Below, piece by piece: positions 41,647 to 51,053 of a stretch of 64,000 nt of DNA. Position 1 is the stretch's first letter; each line of letters starts with the position of its first letter. Position numbers and translations under genes: made by a program. Below the pieces are notes generated by a model, which was not told the origin of the DNA, did no database searches, and saw only the letters and a program-made list of their open reading frames with translations. The stretch is from Blastocladiella emersonii ATCC 22665 (Eukaryota > Blastocladiomycota > Blastocladiomycetes > Blastocladiales > Blastocladiaceae), in NCBI GenBank assembly GCA_025594325.1, contig JANHCV010000005.1:399501-463500 (forward strand). The letters run 5' to 3'.

Positions 41647-44243
41647 ATGGCGCACACCTCGTCGCCGCGCCGCCGAGAAGGCGCTCCGCGGAGACCCGTC
41701 TCGTCGCCACCGTCGTCGTCGCGGTTCGCCGTGCTGCTCGCCGCGCTGCTCGTCCTCGTCGCGCTCGTCGGCTCGGTTGCCGCCGGTACGTCACTCCGCG
41801 GCCCACTCAACAGGTCGCCGACCGACTCACGGCCCTCGAACCCGTAGACTGCTGCACGGCGATCGGCGTCGTGTCGGACGCGGCCACGCCGCAGCAGTTC
41901 ACGGTGCAGGTGATGGGCAAGGGCTCCGGGTTCTACGCCCTCAACAAGCGGTACGAGGTGCAGATCGTGTTCCCGTCGACCTTCTCGATACAGCCGCCCA
42001 TCGCCATGTACACGCTGTCGCAGGCCAACTGCACGCGCGCCGTCAACTCGGCCAACAACAACAACAACAACAACAACGCCTTCATGTGCAGCTACGCCTC
42101 CGACAACCCCGCCCACCCGACCGACTTCGGCGTCGAGTTCAAGGTCATCGTCCCGCCCGCCGCCCCCGGCCAGCCGGCCGCCCAGCCCGCGCCCACCTCG
42201 GTCGTCGTCAACACCGAAAAGTGCCCCGTCGTCAACGCCCTCGCCTCGTGCCCCGCCGCCGCCGACCCCGTCGCGCCCAGCGACAGGGATTCTGGGAGTG
42301 GGTCCGGCCTCAAGATCGACTCGATGATCAACCTCAGCTTCCTCGGCACCGTGCCGCTCTGGCTCGTCGTCATCGTCGGCCTCCTCCTCGCCGGCATGCT
42401 CATCGGCTTCCTCGGCGTCTGCTACCGCAACTACCGCGGCAACCCCGAGCGCCGCAACGGCGGGTCCGGGTCGGGGCCCGGCTCGCGCGGCGGGCCCGGC
42501 GGCAGCGGCAGCCCCAACTCGAGGTTCACGCCCACGCTGCCCACCTTCGTCGAGAACGACCGCCGCAAGGAAATGGATCCCGCCGACCCGTCGTGGTGGC
42601 GCCGCCATGCCGGGAATGGGGGCGGGGACCCGTCGTCGCGCACGGGCACTGGCTCCCGCACGCTCGTCGGCAGTATCGGGAACGGGAACAGCAACGGCAA
42701 CGGCGGCGGCAGCGCGAGCGGGATGCTCCCGTCGGCCGCGTCCGGGTCGACCAAGCGGCTCATTGAGCAGAAGGCCAACGGCGAGTGGGTCATGAACCAC
42801 CAGGGCTCGCCCGCGCGCCCGCTCGCCGCCAACGAGCTCTTCGACACCCGGTCCGACTCGACGCTCGACCCCGTCGACCAGGTCACCATCCCCGCCCACC
42901 TCCTCGGCACCTCGGGCGGTAAGTCGCTCAAGTCGCCGCCGACCGTCGCCACCCGCGCGCCCATCTCGCTCGACGACCCGTCCACGGGCACCTACAACTC
43001 GCCCCGGTCCACGCCAAACGTCAGCTCGTCGATCCCGCCCTCGGGCGCATCGTCGTTTGGCGCCGGCGGGATCTACGACGGCGGAAACGCCATCGCCATG
43101 TCGAACCTCGGCGGCGGCGGCGGTAGTCGCGGCGGCGCTCATGCCGGCGGCGAGCCCGAGGTCCTCGAGATCCCCTCGACGCGCCACCGCGGCACCGCCG
43201 GCCGGTCGGCCGCTGCCGCCGCGCCCCTCGCGGGCTCGCCCGCGTCGACGCTCTCGCTCAACAAGGCGTACAAGAAGGGCGCCGCCGGCGCGTCCCTGCA
43301 GCGCACGCCGAGCAACGGGTCCGGCCACCCGTCCACGCACTCGTCGGGCGGCGCCGCGCTCGCGGCCGTGCACGGCGCCGGCATGACGATGCACGTCCCG
43401 CTCAAGCACCGGCCGAGCGTTGCCGGCGGCCATGGGGCTGGTAACGCGGCGCCGCTCATCCAGCTCGACGCGCAGGAGCTCGAGATCCCCGCCACGGTGC
43501 GCCGGTCGCGCTCGTACAAGCGCGAGAAGGGCGCCGGGCCTTCCGCCTCGGCCGCTGCGCCCGTCGCGCCCGCGGCCGCCCCCGCGGCTGTTGGCGGAAA
43601 CAACCGCCTCGCGCCCGCGCCGTCGCTCCGCCGCACACCCTCGGCATCGCGCCGCGCCCCCGAAACCTCGGCCGCCGCCGTCGCCGCCGCCATCTCGCGG
43701 CCCGGCGTCGTGATCGGGTCCGACCCGCTCAACCCCGCGTACGCCGGCGAGTACGAGGACCCCAACGACCTCGCCGCCATGGGCATCAAGCCCAACTCGC
43801 CCGAAAAGGACGACCGCATCCGCAACTGGGCCGGCGTCATTGCCACCATCAAGACCGACACCATGGAGCGGCCCGCGGGCGCCGCGGCGGCCGCAGCGGC
43901 AGCCGAGGCCGACGACGAGGAGGAGGAGGACGAGCCGATCGGCGTCACGCTCACGCGCGGCGGGTCCGGGCTCGCGCGGAAAACGACGCGGGCAGCGGCG
44001 GCGGCTGCCGCGGCCGCGGCGAGCGACTCGGACGACGAGGCTCCGCTCGCGTTCACGATGCCCCGCGGCGGCGCGCCCGCGGGAGGAGCGGGAGCAGCGC
44101 AGGGTACGTCGTCCCGCGCGCGACCCGCGATGCTGCGCAGCGACGACGAGAGCGAGGAGGAGGACGTGCCATTGGCGGCCGTCGTCAACTCGATGCAGCG
44201 CGAAAGGCAGGTCGACGACGTGATCAACTCGTACATGCGGTGA
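41647..44243 (+). CDS. orphan single-pass membrane protein with long disordered tail
   Basis: Two exons, 41647-41785 and 41848-44243, give 844 aa. Exon 1 encodes a clear signal peptide (SSRFAVLLAALLVLVALVGS). The ectodomain of about 170 residues begins CCTAIGVVSDA, has several Cys, an Asn run (an AAC repeat at about 42055-42076) and a compact beta-like part. A single TM helix follows (LWLVVIVGLLLAGMLIGFLG), then basic residues (RNYRGNPERR), so this is type I topology. The cytosolic tail of about 600 residues is Gly/Ser/Ala/Pro-rich with acidic patches and poly-Ala, disordered. I do not recognise the family. The layout resembles fungal cell-surface sensors, but no WSC, mucin or adhesin domain is visible. 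Confidence 0.7.
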
Positions 44244-44620
44244 TCGGGTCGGATCGGACGCGGGTTTTGTGTAATCTTTGTTGTGTTTGTTTGTCCCTCT
44301 TGCTCTCTCGTCTCCTCTTCTCATAGGTTGTGTGTCACTATCGTATCGTCTACATCGGTTGTTATGGCAGCTTGCTGAGTTCGTGGTCGGAGCCGAGTTG
44401 GGATGGTGGTCCCGCCCATGGCCATGGACACAGTTGCGACCGCGGCCACGCTACGGCGGGTCGATTCATCAAGACCAGCGTCTGCCGGGGACAGAACCGA
44501 GTGTTGGGGTTTCGTTCAGCTTATGGACTGCCTGCTCCGTGACAACACGAAGTTCAAAGTGCACGCGGGAGGTCTTTGCGCGCGAGCGGACCCTGGCAGT
44601 TCCACGCGACGAGTCGTGAT
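44244..44620. other. host flank left of the integrated element
   Basis: 377 bp of 3' flank of the membrane-protein gene up to the target-site duplication. No feature is seen beyond T-rich 3' end sequence at 44270-44330. Confidence 0.5.
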
Positions 44621-44625
44621 GCAAG
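44621..44625. repeat. target-site duplication, left (GCAAG)
   Basis: GCAAG directly abuts the left terminus TGTCG. The same five bases directly follow the right terminus at 60470-60474. A 5-bp duplication fits an rve-type integrase. Confidence 0.85.
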
Positions 44626-44651
44626 TGTCGTATCCCTTAAGGGATACGACA
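44626..44651. other. terminal palindrome, left end
   Basis: A perfect 26-bp palindrome built from half-site TGTCGTATCCCTT and its complement. A degenerate relative (TGTCGGATTCCCTTAGGG...) lies about 150 bp further in (near 44779-44804). Likely an end-recognition site for integrase or a replication protein. Confidence 0.7.
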
Positions 44652-45697
44652 TGGGCTGACCCACTGCCACTCGGGCTGACCAATTGCTTACCCCGAGCGG
44701 TTGGCAGCAGTCACTCGGGGTAACCACGTGAGACCCCGTTGCTTACCCCGGGTGGTTAATAATATGTCGGATTCAAATGTCGGATTCCCTTAGGGAACAC
44801 GACACGCGGGCGGAGGCCGAAGGCCGAAGAAGGGCGGCGGCGGGCGGGGTCACGTGGGTCACGTGCAGATGAACGGCGCGTGGACACGGCTGCGAGTCGA
44901 TCTGCGAGTCGATCTGCGAGACAAGTCCGAGAGCAGATCCCTGAGCCCGTCCCTGACCAACCGCTCGGGCTGACCATTGCTTACCCCGAGCGGTCGGCGG
45001 CGGCCGGCGAGCGCAGCGAGACGAAGAGCAGCGCAGCTGCGGCTACCCACTGACAGAGTTCCCTGGTCTGGTCCCTGAGCACAGCTGCAAGTCGATCTGT
45101 TTGGTCGCGGCAATAGGCCCTTGAAGGCTCTTGGAATAATTCCACGAGAGGTCGGCGGTCAGTCCAAGAACGCAAGCAGCGACCCAGGTCGGCGACCACG
45201 GAGTCACTCCACGAGCCGGCCCACGACTTGGTCGGCGACTTGGTCGCGGCAATAGGCCCTTGAAGGCTCTCGGAATAATTCCACGAGAGGTCGGCGGTCA
45301 GTCCAAGAACGCAAGCAGCGACCCAGGTCGGCGACCAGCCCCTGACGGCTCTCGATGGCCGCCCCGAACTGGACCGGGTTGGAGCTCACTGGACCGGGTT
45401 CAAAGACAACCCGGTCCATGAAATTCGCTCGGGGTAAGCCATGGACCGGGTTGACCGGGTTGACCGGGTTGTTTTAAAGTAACAGTGTAGTGAAAAGGGG
45501 GGGAGGGACCGCTCCAGTGCCACTCTTCCCCCCCTTTCAAATCCCTAAAGGTCAATCGACCCCCTCAACCCGGTCCACCCGGTCCATGGCTTACCCCGAG
45601 CGAATTTCAATTGACTTGGTCCATTGAACCCGGTCCATGGCTTACGGCGAACGATTCAAAGGGCGGGAAACCTGGTCCAGGCTGCCGTGACCCGGTC
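44626..45697. repeat. left terminal inverted repeat
   Basis: About 1072 bp, near-identical in reverse complement to the outer right end plus a short part of the inner right end (58900-58960). Isolated mismatches are seen, such as in the ATTATTCYRAGAGCC block. It includes an internal direct duplication of about 105 bp (45101-45205 and 45240-45344), short ACCGGGTTG tandem units at 45440-45472, and repeated GCTTACCCCGAGCG sites. Open frames here occur equally in the other TIR and are not protein-like. Confidence 0.9.
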
Positions 45698-45757
45698 GCT
45701 GCAAGTACAGTAAACAAAAGGTACAAAGTTGTATTCACAAAGGAGTCTCTGGACTCG

Positions 45758-48100
45758 TTACATCTCGTCTTCGGACAGCTCAACTGTGTACGGTCTGCAG
45801 TACTTGTAGATGCGAAGCTTGCGGCGATTCACGGTGCGACGCGTCACCTCGAAGAGCTCCTGCTTGTTGGCCGGGTTGACTTCGCGCTTGATGTACTCGC
45901 CGAACTTGGTCTGCGACATGGACGAGCGGCCAGGGAAGCGCTTCTCGGCGTACTTGCGGTAAAACTCGTAGAACGCGTCTGCCTCGAGCTCCTGCACGAC
46001 TTCGACCTGGCGCGTGTGGTCCAGGAGGTTGAGCGGGAAGCCGCCGTACTCCATGATGTCCATGGCCAGCGCGGGAACCGGCTCCAGTGCCGCCATGATG
46101 GCGTCGTTGCGGGCCTGGTTGCGCGGGAACTTGGACAGCGTCAGGTGCGAGAGGTCGAGGCGGAGGATGTAGGTAAAGATCTCGTCGGCGTGCTCCTTGA
46201 CAAACGCGTCGAGCTTGCCAAAGTAGTTCTCGTCCTGGCACTTGATGTTGGACATCTTGAGGACGAACTCGCGGCGACCAGTCTTGGTGAGTGGCAGCAC
46301 GTCGCAGTTGTTGGTTGCGATCATAAAGTTGTTGACGTTCTTGACCTCCTTGCGTTTCATGTACTTTTCGTTGACGATGAGCTTGTCCTCGGTGACCATG
46401 CTCTTGAGCTTGTCAAACGCGTTCTTGAGCTCGGCTGGCTTGCTGGAGGGCATCTTGTCAAACAGCACGAGCATCTTGTGGGCGATCTCCGAGTTGAACT
46501 CGCCCTGGAGCCACGTCGGCCCGTTGCTGATGGACACCGTGTTCTTGCGGCCGATAATGTACTGGGCCAGAAGGTGGTAGAACTTGCCCTTGCCCACGCC
46601 CTCGAGACCCGTCAGCAGCAGCATCACGCCATTGGCCTTGCCCGTGGTGAGCAGGCACTGGACCCACTTGAGGACATACGCGTACTCTTCCTCGTTGCCG
46701 CTGCAGACCACGTCGCGAATGTACTCGAGGTACATGGCAATTGACTCGGGCTCAATGTCGCGGCCAAGGTCCATGGCCGCAAACCCGTAGAACGCATTAA
46801 AGTAGTCGACCACGAGGCCGTTCTGGTGCGACGGCCCCCACTGCGGCTTGTGCATGTCAAAGATGAGCGCCTTGACCTGTGGAGCGTACTTGATGGCCCC
46901 CGTGCTGCACGCCTTCTTCACGTTGTCCTCGCCATTGGTGTCCCACGCGTCGGTCACGGTGCGGCGAAAGTACATCTCGCCGACCAGGTCCTTGCGGACA
47001 AACTCGCCCACGTACTTGATCACGGCCTCCTTCCACGACTGCTTGTCCTCGTCCACCTCGCGGCTGAGGTAGTGGGAGATGACCTTGCCGATCCAGTCGT
47101 CGTCGTAGTGCAGGTCACGCTCGAGCTGCACGGCAACAAACGCGGCCGGGTCCTCGCAAAAGTCGGGGAGCTTGCCCTTGTCCTTGGACTCAGGCACCGT
47201 GATCTCCTTCTTGTCCCACTCCACCTCGAAGCCCGTGTACTTGAGCGTGTTGGCGGACATCTTGGCGAGCAGCTCGGCGTTGATGCGGTCGTCCTTCTTG
47301 ACCATGAACCCGTCAAACACAAGCACGCTTGGCACAAGGTCGTTGGCGTGGGCAAAGTCAATGGCGCGCATCAGGAGGATTGACTCGACGGCCTGGAACA
47401 GGTTGGAGAGCACCGAGCCCTTGTTCATGGTCTTGTCTGCGCGAGGCTTGGACGCCTTGACGACGTGCGGAAAGTCCTTCTCAATCAGCTTGTACAGCAA
47501 GCCGTACAGCATGTGGTGGAAGGCCGCGAGCTCGGGGTGCACCGCGTCGCGGTCGACGAACTCGTTGAATAGCATCGAGAGGAACTCCTGCTTATCCCCG
47601 AGCCCCCACTTGGCCAGCGCGGCTGTGCGGTTGGCGAGGTACTGGTCAAAGACGCCGTGGCCAAGGTTGTAGTGCTGGCAGACGCCGCAGAGGATCGACG
47701 GCGCCGCGCCCTTCATGTCAAGGTCCTGGAGCACGCCCTTGGCCAGCGGGCTGCGGATGAGGTCCTTGCTGAAGCTCTGGAGCGACGGCGACGTGGCGTA
47801 GAGTTGGCCAAACTTCTTCTTGACCGAGGTCGACTGCGTGGTGAACGAGTACACAGTCTCCTTGCCATCGCCGTAGCTCGCCTTGGCCAGCGCCGCGTAG
47901 GCCTTGAGCTTCTTCTTGACCTCGGCGTCGATGCCCGAGTACCACGCGCAGAGCCCGTCGAGCACGTCCTTGTTGTAGTACTCGCGCAGCACAACCTGGC
48001 GCGAGTCCGTGAACATGGACTTGGTGTAGTCGAGGGTCTTGGCGATCTTGGTCAGCTGGGGCATGGCCGAGTAGTTACTGTTAAGCACAGAATAAAGCAT
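45758..48100 (-). CDS. TV-Pol-like polymerase fused to SF3 helicase
   Basis: 780 aa, replication protein. The N-terminal half carries family-A-like polymerase marks of the TV-Pol group. DLDMKGAAPSIL near residue 126 fits motif A (D-x3-A-x-PSIL). RADKTMNKGSVLSNLFQ near residue 220 fits motif B. VLVFDGFMV near residue 258 fits motif C with its Asp. The C-terminal half is a superfamily-3 helicase: Walker A GLEGVGKGKF near residue 496, Walker B KMLVLFDKMP near 541, and motif C/sensor NNFMIATNN near 590. Such fusions replicate virophages and polinton-like viruses in place of PolB. The ATG at 48100 was chosen because AAAGTAAA precedes it, as at other genes of the element; 48064 is an alternative. 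Transcribed away from the tyrosine-recombinase gene across the G-rich minisatellite. The polymerase assignment is inferred from motifs; the helicase is firm. Confidence 0.88.
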   Translation of the reverse strand: MLYSVLNSNYSAMPQLTKIAKTLDYTKSMFTDSRQVVLREYYNKDVLDGLCAWYSGIDAEVKKKLKAYAALAKASYGDGKETVYSFTTQSTSVKKKFGQLYATSPSLQSFSKDLIRSPLAKGVLQDLDMKGAAPSILCGVCQHYNLGHGVFDQYLANRTAALAKWGLGDKQEFLSMLFNEFVDRDAVHPELAAFHHMLYGLLYKLIEKDFPHVVKASKPRADKTMNKGSVLSNLFQAVESILLMRAIDFAHANDLVPSVLVFDGFMVKKDDRINAELLAKMSANTLKYTGFEVEWDKKEITVPESKDKGKLPDFCEDPAAFVAVQLERDLHYDDDWIGKVISHYLSREVDEDKQSWKEAVIKYVGEFVRKDLVGEMYFRRTVTDAWDTNGEDNVKKACSTGAIKYAPQVKALIFDMHKPQWGPSHQNGLVVDYFNAFYGFAAMDLGRDIEPESIAMYLEYIRDVVCSGNEEEYAYVLKWVQCLLTTGKANGVMLLLTGLEGVGKGKFYHLLAQYIIGRKNTVSISNGPTWLQGEFNSEIAHKMLVLFDKMPSSKPAELKNAFDKLKSMVTEDKLIVNEKYMKRKEVKNVNNFMIATNNCDVLPLTKTGRREFVLKMSNIKCQDENYFGKLDAFVKEHADEIFTYILRLDLSHLTLSKFPRNQARNDAIMAALEPVPALAMDIMEYGGFPLNLLDHTRQVEVVQELEADAFYEFYRKYAEKRFPGRSSMSQTKFGEYIKREVNPANKQELFEVTRRTVNRRKLRIYKYCRPYTVELSEDEM

Positions 48101-48225
48101 TTTACTTTGATGCGGAAAAACGCAGTCTGGGAGCAGGGGCGGGGCCGTGCTTTTGAAGCGCTGCGATTATCGCTATTGCTGCTGGCTGTGTCTGGGTACG
48201 TGTGCAGTTAGTCACTGCAAAAAGG

Positions 48226-48640
48226 TATGGGGGTCAGGCGGGGGTCAGGCGGGGGTCAGGCGGGGGTCAGGCGGGGGTCAGGTGGGCGGTCAGGCGGGGG
48301 TCAGGCGGGGGTCAGGTGGGCGGTCAGGCGGGGGTCAGGTGGGCGGTCAGGCGGGGGTCAGGTGGGCGGTCAGGCGGGGGTCAGGCGGGGGTCAGGTCAA
48401 GGGTGCCAGGTCGGGGGGTCAGGTCAAGGGTGCCAGGTCGGGGGGTCAGGTCAAGGGCGCCAGGTCGGAGGTCAGGGTCGGAGGTCAGGGTCGGAGGTCA
48501 GGGTCGAAGGTCAGGGTCGAAGGTCAGGGTCGGAGGTCAGGGTCGGAGGTCAGGGTTGGAGGTCAGGGTCGGAGGTCAGGGTCAGAGGTCAGGGTCGGAG
48601 GTCAGGGTCGGAGGTCAGGGTCGGAGGGGGGGGGGTGCCT
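48226..48640. repeat. GGTCAGG-type G-rich minisatellite
   Basis: About 415 bp of short tandem units on the plus strand that change in register: GGGGGTCAGGC and GTGGGCGGTCAGGC units, then GGGTGCCAGGTCGG, then 13-mers like AGGTCAGGGTCGG. Strong G-over-C asymmetry and many G-runs could form quadruplexes. It sits in the divergent spacer between the helicase and recombinase genes, so a replication origin or promoter role is plausible. Confidence 0.85.
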
Positions 48641-48668
48641 TGTTTGGCATGGCCCATGACTTGCCACC

Positions 48669-48702
48669 ACCCTGACCCTGACCCTGACCCTGACCCTGAC
48701 CC
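48669..48702. repeat. CCCTGA tandem repeat complementary to the minisatellite
   Basis: Five to six CCCTGA units. They are the complement of the TCAGGG units in 48226-48640, so the spacer can fold into a large hairpin or slipped structure. Confidence 0.8.
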
Positions 48703-48760
48703 AGGCCCAGCTACCCAGAAAAAAGAACGTTGCGTTCAAACGCACTTGAGCCCATGGAGC

Positions 48761-48784
48761 CTTTTTGTTGACAGTCAGTAAACC
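48761..48784 (+). promoter_or_regulatory. start-proximal promoter motif
   Basis: CTTTTTGTTG, nine bases, then TAAACC directly before the ATG at 48785. It matches the signal upstream of most genes of the element. Confidence 0.55.
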
Positions 48785-49912
48785 ATGTCGCTCGAGTCTC
48801 TTGCCTCCCAGGTCGCTGTTGCCCTCGCTCAGCATGTTGCCGCAGACGTGGTGCAGCAAGTCATGGACAAGCTCCAGCCCGTATTTGGGTCTATTGACAA
48901 GCGCTTCAAGGACTTTGACGCGCGACTCAAGGCCATCGAGTCACATGACCCAGATCACGGCGCTGATCAGCAAGTCACTCCTGTGGAAGTCGACACCCCC
49001 AAGGTCAAGTTTGCCAAGCTGACCAAGGATGCCATCAAGGCATGTGTCAACGCGCCTGTGGTGGACAAGAACGGGGAGCAGGCCACGCTGAGCGACACGG
49101 ACAAGACCAAGACAACTCGCGTGCTCCTTGCATTTGCCAAGTTGGGCATGGATATCCACAACGTCGATGCCGTGTCCAAGGCCGTGGCCACGTACCGCGC
49201 GATCAAGGGGTCCAAGAACGTCCAGGGTCTGCAGGTCGAGACGCTCAAGGCCCTGGCCAAGTACTGCACCTGGAACGGGTGGACCGAACTCGGGGCCAAG
49301 TACACAGAGGCCAAGAAGCAGGACGCTGCTGACTTCCGCGACGCGCGCAAGGAACTTGAGTCTGGTGCGCTCCCAAGCCGTGACGCCATTTGCGCCGCTA
49401 TTGTTGATGCAAAGGGCTCGGGCACGGGGCTCCTGCGTCTGTACCTCCAAGTTGTGAGTGCGGTGCGCTCCGACCCTGCGTTCCTGACCACGAAGCCAAC
49501 CACTGGGTACCCGTACTACGACCCAGAGACCCAGATTCTGGCCGGCGATGTCATTGTCAAGACAGAGGGCTGTGGCTACAACTTCTCGCACACAGTTAGT
49601 GAGCCCAAGGTCGCCGCCGCTCTCAAGCGTATCCTTGCCCAGCGTCTCGCCGAAGGTCATGACTTTGTCTTCAACAACTACACCCTCGAGGAGCTCAAGG
49701 ACACCACGCTCTGCAAGAGGGTTAGCAGCACCTGGTGTACGTCGATTAGTTGGGCTGCAAAGACGGTCGGCTTTGAGGATGGCGGCGTGGCAGTGATCCG
49801 CCGTATCTCCACCAGTGAGAACTTTGCTGCGCAGCAAGCTATTGCCAAACGCGCGCACGAGATGGGTCACAGCGTCCCCATTGCGCTGACCTACTACATG
49901 ACGCCTCAGTAA
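48785..49912 (+). CDS. tyrosine-recombinase-like protein
   Basis: 375 aa. The C-terminal half has the layout of viral/Crypton-type tyrosine recombinases. LYLQVVSAVRSDPAFL fits the first catalytic Arg (R228, as in RRxDY). DVIVKTEGCGYNF fits the beta-hairpin Lys (K259). AVIRRISTSEN fits the second Arg box (R339/R340), where the usual His two positions after Arg is replaced. EMGHSVPIALTYY supplies the third-box His (H362) and the nucleophile Tyr (Y370 or Y371). The N-terminal part has a coiled-coil leader and a helical region resembling the SAM-like core-binding domain. The degenerate RHxS box means activity is uncertain. It lies 28 bp upstream of the DDE integrase in the same direction. If active, it could resolve dimers or terminal structures. 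No alternative family fits as well. Confidence 0.6.
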   Translation: MSLESLASQVAVALAQHVAADVVQQVMDKLQPVFGSIDKRFKDFDARLKAIESHDPDHGADQQVTPVEVDTPKVKFAKLTKDAIKACVNAPVVDKNGEQATLSDTDKTKTTRVLLAFAKLGMDIHNVDAVSKAVATYRAIKGSKNVQGLQVETLKALAKYCTWNGWTELGAKYTEAKKQDAADFRDARKELESGALPSRDAICAAIVDAKGSGTGLLRLYLQVVSAVRSDPAFLTTKPTTGYPYYDPETQILAGDVIVKTEGCGYNFSHTVSEPKVAAALKRILAQRLAEGHDFVFNNYTLEELKDTTLCKRVSSTWCTSISWAAKTVGFEDGGVAVIRRISTSENFAAQQAIAKRAHEMGHSVPIALTYYMTPQ

Positions 49913-49940
49913 TCCTTTTGTCTCCGCCTTTGTTAATACA

Positions 49941-51053
49941 ATGTATGCCCACGAAGAGCCGCTCACAGACGCACAGCAAGCATTCCTGACAGACTTGTAC
50001 TACAAGCGCGGCCACGTAGGTGTTGGCATCCGTCAGCTCTTTGACATTGTGTCCAGAGAGAACACAGGGAAGCACATCTACCGCGCCCAGCTTGAGAGAT
50101 GGCTCGGCGAACAGTCTGTGTGGCAGCAGTACAAGCGCGCACCTCAGAAGCGCCGAGACATTCGAAGCATCAACTCAACAAGTCCTGGCCGCAACTTTCA
50201 GCTCGACCTCATTGACATGGGCGAAAATGGTACGTACAAGGGCTTCCGTTACATTCTTACGTGTGTCGACCTCGCGAGCAGGCGTGTGTTCCTCCAACCC
50301 ATCAAGACCAAGGACAAGACGCGGGAAGCATGGTCCAGCGTGGTCGCCAAGCACAGCCTTGCACCTGCCACGATCCAGACGGACAATGGGACCGAGTTCT
50401 TTGGCATAGAGGCCGGGACCGAGGCCAAGCACATCAAGGGCAAGGCAGGAGTGCCATACGGTCAAGGTGTTGTTGAACGCATGAACGGGACCATCCGCCG
50501 GATGCTCACACCGTGGCTGTCCATCCCGGGCAACAACGACTGGCCCAAGCACCTCGAGACCATTGAATCTGTGATCAACAGCAGCAAGTCGAGGGCCACA
50601 AGCAAGGCACCCAACGCGTTCCATGACATGCCCCGCGAAACGGCCAAGCAAGAGCTCAAGGAGATCCGAGCTGCCAAGGGCAAGCCCGAGGGCGACCCTC
50701 TGAGCGCGTTGTTGAAGGTAGGGACCCAGGTCCGAGTCTGCGAGCCGTACAAGACTGCCATGGAGGCCAAGGGGAAGCCGGTCTGGTCGACAACTGTGAG
50801 CCAGGTCCAGGTCGTGCGCAAGGGGTCGGGCGTAAGCAATCCGAGCTACAAGGTCCAAGGCCTCAAGGGCTTCTACCCTCGAAGCGATGTCCAGCCAGTC
50901 ACAGCGACCCAGGACCCGCCAACAAGGCAGCGCGTAGGTCCAGGTCTTCCAAGGCTCCCTGTTGCGCGCACCCCAGTCACGCCAAGGGAGCCCTCGACCC
51001 GGGTCAGGCGCGTCCCAGTCCGAGTCCAAGAAAAGTGGGACCGCGGGCTTTAG
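49941..51053 (+). CDS. DDE (rve) integrase, Polinton type
   Basis: 370 aa. An N-terminal helical DNA-binding region comes first. The retroviral integrase core carries catalytic D89 (FQLDLIDMG), D148 (IQTDNGTEF) and E179 (GQGVVERMNGTIRRML); the Asp-Glu spacing is 30 residues, a little under the usual 35. The C-terminal part (VGTQVRVCEPYK ... YKVQGLKGFYPRSDVQPV) has the SH3-like fold pattern of Polinton integrases. This enzyme explains the TG...CA ends and the 5-bp target duplication. No H2C2 zinc site is visible at the N-terminus. Its stop overlaps that of the convergent fibre gene (TAG 51051-51053 on plus, TAA 51052-51050 on minus). Confidence 0.93.
   Translation: MYAHEEPLTDAQQAFLTDLYYKRGHVGVGIRQLFDIVSRENTGKHIYRAQLERWLGEQSVWQQYKRAPQKRRDIRSINSTSPGRNFQLDLIDMGENGTYKGFRYILTCVDLASRRVFLQPIKTKDKTREAWSSVVAKHSLAPATIQTDNGTEFFGIEAGTEAKHIKGKAGVPYGQGVVERMNGTIRRMLTPWLSIPGNNDWPKHLETIESVINSSKSRATSKAPNAFHDMPRETAKQELKEIRAAKGKPEGDPLSALLKVGTQVRVCEPYKTAMEAKGKPVWSTTVSQVQVVRKGSGVSNPSYKVQGLKGFYPRSDVQPVTATQDPPTRQRVGPGLPRLPVARTPVTPREPSTRVRRVPVRVQEKWDRGL

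Noticed and set aside
45204-45419. Open frames inside the inverted repeats, present in both TIRs (also 59676-59891, 60118-60339)
   Set aside because: Low-complexity frames arising from repeats, with no viral start signal and no conserved motif.
48226-48640. CRISPR-like array
   Set aside because: Units are 10-14 bp, contiguous and without spacers, in a eukaryotic context.
48669-48702. Internal telomere repeat
   Set aside because: CCCTGA differs from CCCTAA and is explained as the complement of the neighbouring minisatellite.
49941-51053. LTR retrotransposon integrase
   Set aside because: No gag, protease, reverse transcriptase or LTRs; the surrounding capsid and ATPase genes and long inverted repeats define a viral element instead.
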